Shown: piece after piece, positions 7,805-18,053 of the stretch
How the letters are laid out: each line of letters begins with the position of its first letter
Numbering within the stretch: position 1 is the stretch's first letter
Source of the DNA: Deltaproteobacteria bacterium
GTDB lineage: Bacteria; Myxococcota_A; Polyangia; Haliangiales; JADYYK01
NCBI GenBank assembly: GCA_020853705.1
Contig: JADYYK010000149.1
Coordinates: forward strand, 1 to 35,491
Reading direction: 5' to 3'
Length of the DNA: 35,491 nucleotides
Notes under the pieces: model-generated
The model's database searches: none
What the model was told of the DNA's origin: nothing
What the model saw: only the letters and a program-made list of their open reading frames with translations
Program-made: the position numbers and the translations under genes

Positions 7805-8926
7805 TCAGCCCTTGAAGACCATCGCCGGGTCGAGGCGCAGCACCTTGAGCACCGACAGCAGCGCCGCCAGGGCGCACATCACGACGGTCAGTACCGCGGT
7901 GCCGATGAGCAGCGTCGGCGTCAGCGACACCGACAGGTTGAGCGCCTTCATGCCGGCCTGCGCCCCCAGCGCCAGCGCGCCGCCGAACACGAAGCCCACC
8001 CCGGCCGAGATCAGCGCCTGGTACATGATGACGCGCACGATGGCGGCGTTCTCGGCGCCCATCGCCTTCAGGGTGCCGTACTCCTTGATGTGCTCGAGCG
8101 TGCCGTTGTAGAGGATCTGCCCGACCACGACCAGCCCGACGATGATGCCCATGATGGCGGTGGTGAAGAAGCCCACGCCGACGCCGGTGCGCTTGGACCA
8201 GTACGACCGGGTGCGCTCCGACATCTCGGCCTTGGTGAAGGCGTCGAGGTGCGGCATGGCCGAGATGCGCGCCTTGACCGCGCGGACGTCGGCGCCGGGC
8301 TGCACCTTGATGAGGATGTAGGTCAGATCATTTGGCCCCAGGCGCGAGAACGCGCGCGCGCTGTCCAGGTTGGCGAACACGAACGGCGAGGTGGTGAAGC
8401 TGCGAATGCCCTTGGTCAGGCCCACCACCTTGGAGCGCACGCCCGAGATCTCGCGGCGCGCGCCGACCTCCTTGATCTGCAGCTTGGCGAACTCGGTCTG
8501 GTCGACCACGATGCCATCGACGTCGTCGAGGCGCTCGAGGCTGCCGTGCTGCAGGTTCCATGGGCGCAGCAGGCGGGCGCCCTTCTCGATGCCGACCACC
8601 TGCACGCCCTGGGTGCCGCCCGACTGCAGCTTGAACTGACCGAACGACAGCAGCATGCGCTCGGCGTGCTCGACGCCCGGGGTGGCGGCGACGCGGTAGT
8701 ACAGCCGCTCGTCCATCGGGGTCGCGAAGTCGAACTGCTCGTTGCCCGAGGCGGTGACCCAGAGGTCGGCCTTGGCGTGGTCGATCAGGGTCGAGGCGTT
8801 GCCCATGAAGCCCAGGTAGAGGCCGATCTGGACCAGCACCAGCAGGACCGAGATCGACACGCCCGCGGCCGCGACCACGAACTTGACCCGATCGTGCAGC
8901 AGGATCTTTCTCGCCAGCGTCCACAT
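7805..8926 (-). CDS. FtsX/DevC-type ABC transporter permease
   Basis: A 373-residue inner-membrane permease and the first gene of the three-gene exporter operon. The layout is characteristic: one transmembrane helix near residues 18-40, a periplasmic domain of about 190 residues (with LWVTASGNEQFDF near its start), then three C-terminal helices around 230-250, 275-305 and 330-355. It ends in LDPAMVFKG, a typical FtsX-family finish. In cyanobacteria DevC with DevA and DevB exports heterocyst glycolipids; the substrate here is unknown. Its upstream gap is shared with the divergent lipoprotein gene at 9114. The ATPase gene starts 4 bases after its stop, so translation is probably coupled. Confidence 0.92.
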   Translation of the reverse strand: MWTLARKILLHDRVKFVVAAAGVSISVLLVLVQIGLYLGFMGNASTLIDHAKADLWVTASGNEQFDFATPMDERLYYRVAATPGVEHAERMLLSFGQFKLQSGGTQGVQVVGIEKGARLLRPWNLQHGSLERLDDVDGIVVDQTEFAKLQIKEVGARREISGVRSKVVGLTKGIRSFTTSPFVFANLDSARAFSRLGPNDLTYILIKVQPGADVRAVKARISAMPHLDAFTKAEMSERTRSYWSKRTGVGVGFFTTAIMGIIVGLVVVGQILYNGTLEHIKEYGTLKAMGAENAAIVRVIMYQALISAGVGFVFGGALALGAQAGMKALNLSVSLTPTLLIGTAVLTVVMCALAALLSVLKVLRLDPAMVFKG

Positions 8927-9113
8927 GGCTGGGCTGTAAAGCAGGGAGCGTGCCGGGGCTAACCCCGCGCAACCATTGACGGCAAGGGCGCAATCGGGGG
9001 CGACGGAACGTGACCGTGTAACAGCCCGTTACGCCGAAGTCGGGCCAGGTGGGCAAGGTGTGGCAGCGTGGGCCGTAGACCGGGCGAAGCAAGGAAAGAG
9101 AGAACCAGAGAGC
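8927..9113. promoter_or_regulatory. divergent promoter region with two small dyads
   Basis: A 187-base gap between two divergently transcribed genes. A hairpin of CGGGG and CCCCG with a 4-base loop (8954-8967) lies 28 bases before the permease start. A symmetrical GTAAC and GTTAC pair with a 5-base spacer (9018-9032) lies about 85 bases from each start and could be a regulator site. AAGGAAAGAGAG at 9091-9102 is the ribosome-binding region of the rightward gene. No convincing -35/-10 pair was found. Confidence 0.35.
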
Positions 9114-10586
9114 ATGCGAGGTCACGTGGTCGGACGAGTGGTCGGACGAGGGCTCGGAGCGCTGGCAGTCGCCGCGCTGGCGCTGGCGCCGGTGGGGTGC
9201 AAGTCGGGCGGCAAGCGCGCCCAGGGCGGTGGCGGCGCTGGCGGCGCGGGTGGCGGCGGCGGCGTGGATGCGTCGAGCGCCGGGACCACCCCGGCGGCGG
9301 CGACCATGAGCGCCGACGCCACCGTGTTCGCGCTCGACGAGGGCGGCCTGGTGGTGCTCGGTGGCGCGGGCTTCAGGGCCGCCGGCGACTCCACGGTGAA
9401 GTACGCCCCGCTGCTGCCGCGCAAGCAGGGCGGCGTCTGGCTGCGCGAGGGCGACCAGCTGGGCTGGTTCGACGGCAGCATGCACATGGTCGGCAAGCGC
9501 GAGGCCGACGTGGTGCCGCGCGCCGAGGGCCCCGACGGCACGCTGTGGGCGTCGTCGCTCGATCATGTCACCCGGGTGTCGGCCGCCGGACTGCGCACCT
9601 GGTCGCGGGCGGACATCGGCGCCAGCGAACGCCTCGGCGACCTCGCGGTGGACGGCGACGGCACGGTGTACGTCGTCGCGCGCGACCAGCTGATGGTCGG
9701 CAAGGGTGACGCCTGGAGCAGCGTGGCGCTGCCCGCGCCGCAGCCGCAGGAGGTCCTGCGCGGTGTCGGCGCCGGCGGCGGCAAGGTCTTCGTCATCAGC
9801 AGCCTGCGCCTGTTCGCGCTGGAGGCCGGGGCGCTGCGCCAGGTCATGGCGCTGGGCAAGAACTTCTTCCCCACCCTGCGTGTCGGCCCCGACGGCACCG
9901 CCCTGGTCGACGGCAGCAAGCTCCTGCGCTTCGCCCCTGGCGCCGACAAGCCCGAGGTGCTGCCCGGCTTCGGCAACTTCCCGACCTTCACCAGCGCAGG
10001 CGCCATCATCCGCATGGACGCCGGTGGCCTGGGGCTGACCCGGTTCGCGCCTGGCGCCAAGCCAGAGCGGCTGCTGGCGCAGCGCCTGGCCTTCCCCATC
10101 GAGGGCTTCAGCCTCGACGCCCAGGACCGGGTCTGGGCGCGGACCCATTTCGGCGTCACCATCATCGCCGACGGCGTCGCCCTGGAGTGGACCAAGCGCA
10201 GCGTGCCCGAGCTGTCCGACGAGATCGCCGACGTCGCGCCGCTGGGTCGCGGCCCAGCGCTGCCCGCGGTGACGCCGAACCTCATCAAGCTCGCCGGCCG
10301 CTTCGTCGACGCCGCCGGCGCCCCGGTCAAGGGCGGCGTCGCCGAGGTGTGCGACGTGTCGAGCGCGGTCTACGACGGCAAGACGCCGTGCGCGGGGCGC
10401 GACTTCGTGCGCCGCGCGGTGTCGGGCCCCGACGGCAGCTTCGTGGTCGAGGGCGTGCCGCCCGGCGGCTGGCACTTCGTCTACGGCCGCGGCTCCAGCT
10501 GGAAGCGCGACTTCCTCGACGGCTGCTGCAAGGACGTGACCCCGGGCGGGAGCTTCGCCGTCGGCGACCTCAGGCTGGCGAAGTAG
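9114..10586 (+). CDS. propeller-like lipoprotein with carboxypeptidase-regulatory-like C-terminus
   Basis: A 490-residue exported protein. ATG 9114 gives a signal peptide ending APVGC (Cys 29), then a Gly-rich tether at about 36-55. The frame continues further upstream, but only this start gives a signal peptide, and it has the purine-rich site at 9091-9102. The middle is built of repeated short beta segments with DGTxW/V turns (DGTLWASSLDHV, DGTVYVVARDQ, DGTALVDGSKLL), as in NHL or two-component-sensor beta-propellers. The last 90 or so residues (from LAGRFVDAAGAPVKGG to FVVEGVPPGGWHF) match a carboxypeptidase-regulatory-like beta-sandwich and contain several Cys residues. The role is unknown, perhaps recognition of an envelope or extracellular ligand. 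It converges with the histidine kinase gene, 35 bases away. Confidence 0.82.
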   Translation: MRGHVVGRVVGRGLGALAVAALALAPVGCKSGGKRAQGGGGAGGAGGGGGVDASSAGTTPAAATMSADATVFALDEGGLVVLGGAGFRAAGDSTVKYAPLLPRKQGGVWLREGDQLGWFDGSMHMVGKREADVVPRAEGPDGTLWASSLDHVTRVSAAGLRTWSRADIGASERLGDLAVDGDGTVYVVARDQLMVGKGDAWSSVALPAPQPQEVLRGVGAGGGKVFVISSLRLFALEAGALRQVMALGKNFFPTLRVGPDGTALVDGSKLLRFAPGADKPEVLPGFGNFPTFTSAGAIIRMDAGGLGLTRFAPGAKPERLLAQRLAFPIEGFSLDAQDRVWARTHFGVTIIADGVALEWTKRSVPELSDEIADVAPLGRGPALPAVTPNLIKLAGRFVDAAGAPVKGGVAEVCDVSSAVYDGKTPCAGRDFVRRAVSGPDGSFVVEGVPPGGWHFVYGRGSSWKRDFLDGCCKDVTPGGSFAVGDLRLAK

Positions 10587-10621
10587 CCACGCCACGCCGC
10601 GCCACGCCGGACCGCGCCGGC
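10587..10621. repeat. short CGCCACGC-rich spacer between convergent genes
   Basis: This 35-base gap between two convergent stops consists almost entirely of CCACG/CGCC variants in tandem. It has no T-run, so it is not a normal intrinsic terminator. Confidence 0.4.
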
Positions 10622-12609
10622 TCAGGTCGCGGCTGGCAGCAGCACGGTGAAGGTCGACCCCGCGCCGAGCACCGACTTGACCTCGATCTCGCCCTGGTGG
10701 GCGCGCACCAGCTTGTGCACGATGGCCAGGCCCAGGCCCGTGCCGTCGGGGCGGGTGGTGAAGAAGGGCTCGAAGATGCGCGGCAGGCTCTCGGCGTCGA
10801 TGCCCTTGCCGGTGTCGGCGACCTCGATGGCGACCATGCCGGCGGGGGCGGCGTGGGTGCGGATGGTGATGGCCGAGCCGGGCGGCGACGCCTTGGCGGC
10901 GTTGTCGAGCAGGTTGATGAGGATCTGGCGCAGCCGCACCATGTCGCAGCGCACCGCCGGCAGATCGGGGCTGAGCTCGCGCGACAGCGTCAGCTTGCGC
11001 TCGGCCAGCACGGCCTCGATGCCCCGCGCGGCGTCGTCGGCGACCTCGCCGAGATCGTGCGGCCCGGTGTCGAGGCGCACCGGCTTGGCGAAGTCGAGCA
11101 GCTCGCTGATGTGGGCGTTGAGGCGGCGCAGCTCCGTCTCGGCGATGTCGAAGTACTCCATGTCGTCGGCGGGCAGCTGCACCTTGCCGCGCAGGATCTG
11201 GACGTTCATCTGCACCGAGGTCAGCGGGGTGCGCAGATCGTGGGCGATGGCGGCGGCGAACGAGCCCAGCGTGGCCAGCCGGCGCGACTCCTCCAGCTCG
11301 GCGTACAGGGCCCAGTTCTGCAGCCGCAGCGCCAGGTGGCGCGACAGCGCGGCGGCCGCCATCACGGTGTCGCGATCGATGGTGGCCTTGCACTCCTCGC
11401 TGGCGCCGATGGCCAGCGCGCCGAGCAGCTCGCGCTCGACGCGCACCGGCACCAGCAGGCACGCGCTGGTCCCGCGCAGCTCGGCGGCCACGTCGGGCGG
11501 CAACACCTGACCGGGCAGGAGGTGCGTGGTGTCCTCGTGCAGGAGGTGCGCGGCCAGCGCGGGGCCGAGCTGGCTCGACTGCCCGGGGCTGGCCGACTGC
11601 GGCCACGCCGGGCCGCGCAGGAAGCGCACCTCGCCGGTGGCGCTCATGTCGACCAGCGCGGCCAGGGTCAGCTCCAGGAGCTCGGCCGGGGTGCGCGAGC
11701 GGTCGGTGGCGCGCAGCACGCGCTCGGTCACCGCGGCGCGCAGGGCCCGGCGCGGATCCAGCGGCGCCAGCACGCTGGCCTCCAGGCGCGGCCGCAGCCG
11801 GCTGCCCAGCGCGACCAGGCCGGCGGGCACCAGCGCGGCCGCCATCAGCCCGGCGCGCAGCAGGGTGGGGTCGCTGACGTTGCTCAGCAGGACCTCGATG
11901 ACCGCGCCGCTGGCCAGCAGGAGCACGGCGCCCGCGCTGGCGAAGACGATCAGCTCGGCGACCGCGCCGCGGATGCGAAACAGCTGGTCGCGCAGCACGG
12001 CATAGCCGATGGCCAGCAGGCTCAGCGCGACCACCAGGGTGGCCTCGATGGTGAGGCCGATCGCGAAGGCGCGCGGCGCCACCTGGAACAGCACGGTGTA
12101 CAGCGTGAGGCCGACGATCCAGCGCCCGCCCAGCGCGATCAGGATGATGCGCGCGGAGGTCAGCTGGCTCCGCGGCAGATCCCTGAAGTTGCGCACCAGG
12201 ATGGCGATGATGAGGACGCCGATCGGCGTGAAGTACAGCGAGCTGCACATCACGCCGACGATGCTGTAGCCGGGCAGCAGCCAGAACGACGCGATGGTCA
12301 AGAGGCCCGCGACCCCGATCACGCGCGCCAGCCGGCGCGGCAGCGGCCGCCCCAGCGGGAACGACCACGCGAAGGCCAGCGAGTAGTAGGAGATGACCAC
12401 GCTGGCGACCCCGGTGATCGGCATCGCCTCCGGGCTGCCCAGGTGGTAGCCCATCAGCACCAGCACCGCGCGCATCGCCGACGTGGTGGCGTCGACCACG
12501 CCGATGACCGCGAAGATGCGGGCGTCCCGCGTCGCCGCCCCCTCGCGCAGGATCAGCGCCGGGAAGGCGAAGCCCAGGCAGGTCACGATGAGCAGCGCGG
12601 CGGCGAGCA

Positions 12610-12610
<1 letters not shown>
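10622..12610 (-). CDS. membrane histidine kinase with 7TM-type sensor and GAF-like domain
   Basis: A 662-residue sensor kinase, the probable partner of the sigma-54 regulator encoded directly before it. The first 250 or so residues contain seven or eight hydrophobic helices and end with the LRDQLFRIRGAVAELIVF type of segment seen in N-terminal 7TM histidine kinases. A GAF-like region (about 300-430, with ACLLVPVRVERELLGALAIG) follows. Then come the dimerisation/phosphoacceptor domain with His 457 in IAHDLRTPL, and the ATPase domain with N-box LLDNAAK, G1 DTGKGID and G2 GTGLGLAI. The start ATG 12610 shares its A with the regulator's TGA stop (TGATG), so translation should be coupled. A longer frame to 12700 overlaps the regulator's DNA-binding domain and is rejected. 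Confidence 0.92.
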
Positions 12611-14028
<1,418 letters not shown>

Positions 14029-14041
14029 GCGAGCCTCCAAT

Positions 14042-14056
14042 CCAAGGCTCGTGCCA
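14042..14056 (-). promoter_or_regulatory. possible sigma-54 promoter before the response regulator
   Basis: On the minus strand the sequence is TGGCACGAGCCTTGG. It matches the -24 element (TGGCAC) and, after five bases, the TTG of the -12 element, but has GG where GC is expected. It lies only 13 bases before the ATG 14028, so a start site at the usual distance would give an almost leaderless message. It may indicate autoregulation, or be chance. Confidence 0.25.
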
Positions 14057-14144
14057 GCCGCGCCCGACGTGCCTTCGCACAGTTGGAGCCCCTGGTCGTG
14101 AGCCCGTAGCAACAAAACGTTACCACGGCTGCCCGCCCGGGCCG

Positions 14145-17100
14145 TCAGCCCTCGTCAGGAGCGGCGCCGAAGCCCGGCGCCACCACCGCGGTCATGCGCG
14201 CCGGCCGGTGGATCCCCTCCCCGCTCATCCAGCGCGTCGCCTCGGCGAAGCGCTCGGCGCCGACGCTGCCGCCCTCGAGCTGGCCGTGCAGGCGCTGCGC
14301 GACCGCTCCGCACAGGTAGAGCTGCGCCACCTCGGCGCCGGTGATCGCGGTGCCGAGCAGCTGCAGCGCGGTGGCACCATCGCCGCGCCGGCGCGCCACG
14401 CCCGCGCGCAGGAGGTCGGCCCACACCCGCGCATAGGGCATGTGCACGCGCTCGACCTCGGTGGCGTGGTGCTCGGCCTCGGCCAGCAGGGTGGCCGCCA
14501 CCGCCGGGGTGCGCTCGGCCTGCGCCAGCGCCAGCCGGCCCGACAGCCAGGCCGCCTCGGCCGCGATCGAGCGCACCCGCGGCAGCATGGAACGCCGTAG
14601 CCGTGCGAAGCCGTCACGGGTGCGCGCCGCGACGGCGACCAGATCGCTGCGATAGAGGTCGATCTCGCCGCGTGCGCGCAGCTCGTACCAGTTCTGCATG
14701 TGATAGCCACCCTCGGGGGCGCGCCAGGGCTGGCGATCCAGATCGACCTCGGCCTCGGCCGGGTTGTCGCGCGCGAGCCAGACGATGTTGGCGACCCGGC
14801 GCAGCGTGGCCTCGGCGTAGCGATCACCGCGGCGCGCAGCGTCGCGCACGTTGTCGTCACAGGTGCGGCGCAGCTTGCCGAGCAGACCGGCCCAGCGCAG
14901 CGCCAGGCCGCGGAAGATGCGCACCGTGTTGAGCTCCCAGCTCATGCCGGTGGTCTCCTCGCGGATGATGCGCTCGGCGCTCTCCGACAGCTCGACCGCC
15001 ACCATCAGATCGCCGAGCAGGTAGCGCACGATGCTCTCCGAGCCGTCGGCCCAGGCGCGCAGCGTGGCGTCGCCCTTGTCGCCGACCAGCGCGCGCATGC
15101 GCTGGATCAGCTCGCGGGCGCGGGCGTGGGCGCGCGGGCCCTGGGTGGCCTGGAACGACGCCTCCAGCCCCAGCGCGCGCGCGACCCGGGCCGGCTCGCC
15201 GGTGCGCAGCGCCAGCACGAGGCCGCGGGCCTGGAAGTCGGCGCCTTGCAGGGTGTCGACCATGCCCAGGCCGGCGGCCACCGCGCGATAGATGTCGATC
15301 AGCGCCAGCACGCGCGGCGACACCTCGCCGGCGTCGCGCGGCGAGAAGCCGTAGCCGCGCAGGCGCAGGCGCAGCCGGTGCCACAGCAGCGAGGCCAGCG
15401 CGCGTCGCGGCGTCGCCGGCAGCTCGATGTCGAACTCGGCCAGCACCACGCGCAGGGTCTCGCGCCCGCCCTCGACCTGGCCGGTGGCCAGCAGGTGCTC
15501 GGCGGCCTTGCGCCGGCAGTCCAGGCGCGTGGTGGCGTCGGCGCCCTCGGCGGCGGCCAGGAAGGCGTCGGCGGCCTCGGCCGCGCGCCCGGCCTGCACC
15601 AGCGCGTCACCGAGCTCGATGCGCAGGCGGCGCGCCTCGTGCTCGCCCGGGCGGCCCAGGCGCAGCGCGGTGGACAAGAGCTCGGCGGCGCGATCGAAGG
15701 CCAGCGCCTCCGAGGCCAGCCGGGCCGCGCGGGTGGCCAGCTCGGCGGCGCGCGCGGTCTCGCCGGCGGCCTCCAGGTGGCGCACCAGGATCTGCGGATC
15801 CTGCGCGCCCTGGCCGCTCGACTCCAGCGCCTGCGCCACGGCGGCGTGGTGGCGACGCTGGGTCTCGGCGTCGAGGTGCGCGCACACCGACTCGCGCACG
15901 CGGTCGTGATAGCACTCGACGGTGTCCTCGGCGCGCAGGCCGCCGGCGCGCACCAGGTGAGCGGCGCGCAGCAGCGCGACCCAGCGCGCGAAGGCCGGGC
16001 GCTCCAGCCGTGCGGCCTCCGCCGCGACCTGCGGCGACAGCGGCTCGCCGGCGACCGCGACCACCTCGAGCAGGCGGCGCGCCGGCGGGTCCAGACGCTC
16101 GACGCGGGCCCACAGCGCCTCCTCCAGCGGCGCCGAGCCAGCGCCGTGGCTGGACGCCTCGCTGAGGTGACGCACCAGCTCGTGGATGAACAGCGGATGG
16201 CCGCCGGCCTCGACCGCGATCTCGCGCGCATCGAGGCCGCGGTGGCCGGCCGACAGCAGATCGGCGAGGCCTCGCGCCTCCTCGGGCGGCAGCGCGCCCA
16301 GGGTCAGCTCACGGATGTCGGCGTCGTCGGCGACGCCGGGCGCGGTCATCGCGCGCGGGCGGCCCCGGGTGGGCGACGACTCGGTGGCGCCGGAGCCGGC
16401 GCCGCTGCGCACGGTCGCCAGCAGCAAGAGGGGCGGCGGACACGGCCCGTGCATGAGGTGGTTGAACAGCGCCAGGCTGTCGGCGTCGGCCCACTGGAAG
16501 TCGTCGATCGACAGCGCCATGGCGCGCCGCTCGGCCAGCCGGCTGAGCAGCTCGCGCAGCGCCGAGAAGGCGCGGGTGCGCAGCTCCTGCGGGCTGGGCA
16601 CGCGCACCAGCGCGGCCTGCGCCAGCGCGGGCACGCGACGCAGCACCGGGAACAGCCGCGCCAGCAGGCCGGCGTCGTGCGGCAACAGCGGCTCGACCTC
16701 GACCTCGGGCAGGCGCGACAGGTGGCGCGACAGCGCGTCGACGATGCCGTCGAAGGCCTTGAAGGGCAGCGACTCGCGCTCGTAGCAGCGCCCCGCCAGC
16801 ACCAGGGCGTCGTCGGGCGGCTCCTCCAGCCCCTCCAGGAAGTGGCGCACCAGCGCGGTCTTGCCGATGCCCGACTCCCCGCGCACGAACAGCGTGACCG
16901 CGTGTGACTCCAGCGCGCGGCTGGCCGACCAGGCGGCGCGCAACGCGCCGAGCTCGGTGTCGCGGCCCACGAAGGGGGCGCTCTGGGTGCCTGGCGTGGC
17001 CACCGGACCCGAGGTGTCGTCACCGAGGCTGACGCCGAGGCGGCTCAGCACGTCGGCGCCGGGAAGGCGCAGCCCGGGGTCGCGGCGCAAGAGCTCCTGC

Positions 17101-17999
17101 GCCAGCTGATCGAGATCCGCGGGCGCGTCGGGCCACAGCTGGCGCGGCGCCGGCGGCTCGAAGCGCTGCTTGTTCATCAGGACGTCGAGCGGCTTGCCGG
17201 TGAACGGCGGCAGCCCGGTCAGCGCCTCGTACAGCATGGCGCCCACCGAGTACCAGTCGGCCTCGGGGCCCACCGGGCGTGACGCCGCCTGCTCGGGCGC
17301 CATGTAGGCCGCGGTGCCGACGACCTGGGTGTCGGAGTCGCGCCCGCCGTGGCCAGCCTGCACGACCAGGCCGAAATCCAGCAGCACCACGCGGCCGTCC
17401 GCGGTCACCATCACGTTCGACGGCTTGATGTCGCGGTGCACCTTGCCGGCCGCGTGCAGCGCGCCCACCCCGGCGGCCAGCTGCGCCAGCGCGGCGCGCA
17501 GGCGGGCCGGCTCGGGTGGCGTGAAGGCGCGCACCAGCGGCGTGGGCGTGAACTGCGCGCTCCCGCCGCGCCCGGTCCAGCCCCGGCTGGTCCAGCCACG
17601 CGAGGTGCTGGAGCCGCCGCCCCAGCTGTCGCGCAGGGTGTCGGAGCCGTTGCCCCCGGCGTCAGCCTCACCGCCACCGGGGCCCGCGGCGGCGCCGCCC
17701 TCGCGCACCCAGCTCAGGAAGTCCTGGCCCTCGATGAGCTCCATGCTGAAGAACCAGCGTCCGTCCTCACCGAACAGCTCGCCGAGGCGCACCAGGTTGG
17801 GGTGGTCGAGATCGGCCAGGGCGCGGAACTCGTTCTTGAAGCGCACCAGCGCGCGGGCGTCGAGGTGGCGCAGCGTCTTCAGCGCGACCCGGCCACCGCG
17901 GGCGTGATCGAAGGCCTCGTAGACCATGCCCATGCCGCCCGAGCCCAGATGGCGGCGGATCTCGAACCTGGAGTTGCCCTGGAAGTCGACGTCGGTCAG
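14145..17999 (-). CDS. giant Ser/Thr kinase with AAA-type ATPase and helical-repeat C-terminus
   Basis: About 1284 residues. The kinase domain comes first: Gly loop GSGGMGMVYEA, VALK lysine, catalytic HRDIKPSN, DFG and APE (as MAPEQ). A low-complexity Gly/Ser/Arg-Trp insert of about 65 residues sits between the hinge and the catalytic loop. Next is an ORC/STAND-like ATPase with VGRDTELGAL, Walker A GESGIGKT and Walker B LSIDDFQWAD. About 650 residues of Ala/Leu/Arg-rich helices resembling TPR repeats follow. This is the PknK-like plan common in Myxococcota, a cytoplasmic switch or scaffold. There is no usable ATG, GTG or TTG before the Gly loop; ATG 17933 falls inside that loop. CTG 17999, preceded by GAGG and five bases, is my best guess. 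The upstream dehydrogenase gene is in the same frame, separated by its TAG at 18054-18056. Confidence 0.85.
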   Translation of the reverse strand: MTDVDFQGNSRFEIRRHLGSGGMGMVYEAFDHARGGRVALKTLRHLDARALVRFKNEFRALADLDHPNLVRLGELFGEDGRWFFSMELIEGQDFLSWVREGGAAAGPGGGEADAGGNGSDTLRDSWGGGSSTSRGWTSRGWTGRGGSAQFTPTPLVRAFTPPEPARLRAALAQLAAGVGALHAAGKVHRDIKPSNVMVTADGRVVLLDFGLVVQAGHGGRDSDTQVVGTAAYMAPEQAASRPVGPEADWYSVGAMLYEALTGLPPFTGKPLDVLMNKQRFEPPAPRQLWPDAPADLDQLAQELLRRDPGLRLPGADVLSRLGVSLGDDTSGPVATPGTQSAPFVGRDTELGALRAAWSASRALESHAVTLFVRGESGIGKTALVRHFLEGLEEPPDDALVLAGRCYERESLPFKAFDGIVDALSRHLSRLPEVEVEPLLPHDAGLLARLFPVLRRVPALAQAALVRVPSPQELRTRAFSALRELLSRLAERRAMALSIDDFQWADADSLALFNHLMHGPCPPPLLLLATVRSGAGSGATESSPTRGRPRAMTAPGVADDADIRELTLGALPPEEARGLADLLSAGHRGLDAREIAVEAGGHPLFIHELVRHLSEASSHGAGSAPLEEALWARVERLDPPARRLLEVVAVAGEPLSPQVAAEAARLERPAFARWVALLRAAHLVRAGGLRAEDTVECYHDRVRESVCAHLDAETQRRHHAAVAQALESSGQGAQDPQILVRHLEAAGETARAAELATRAARLASEALAFDRAAELLSTALRLGRPGEHEARRLRIELGDALVQAGRAAEAADAFLAAAEGADATTRLDCRRKAAEHLLATGQVEGGRETLRVVLAEFDIELPATPRRALASLLWHRLRLRLRGYGFSPRDAGEVSPRVLALIDIYRAVAAGLGMVDTLQGADFQARGLVLALRTGEPARVARALGLEASFQATQGPRAHARARELIQRMRALVGDKGDATLRAWADGSESIVRYLLGDLMVAVELSESAERIIREETTGMSWELNTVRIFRGLALRWAGLLGKLRRTCDDNVRDAARRGDRYAEATLRRVANIVWLARDNPAEAEVDLDRQPWRAPEGGYHMQNWYELRARGEIDLYRSDLVAVAARTRDGFARLRRSMLPRVRSIAAEAAWLSGRLALAQAERTPAVAATLLAEAEHHATEVERVHMPYARVWADLLRAGVARRRGDGATALQLLGTAITGAEVAQLYLCGAVAQRLHGQLEGGSVGAERFAEATRWMSGEGIHRPARMTAVVAPGFGAAPDEG

Positions 18000-18053
18000 T
18001 GCGGCCTCGCGCTGATCGTATACGACCCGGCCCGCGCCGGGGTGACACTGCGG

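Noticed and set aside
5812..7815. 667-residue plus-strand frame over the exporter genes
   Set aside because: Antisense to the adaptor and ATPase, which carry intact family motifs; composition is Ala/Gly/Arg/His/Gln-rich as in other shadows.
14700..16907. 735-residue plus-strand frame inside the giant kinase region
   Set aside because: Antisense shadow; the minus-strand frame has intact kinase and ATPase motifs.
17933..17933. ATG as the start of the giant kinase
   Set aside because: It would remove the first strand and half of the Gly loop of an otherwise complete kinase domain.
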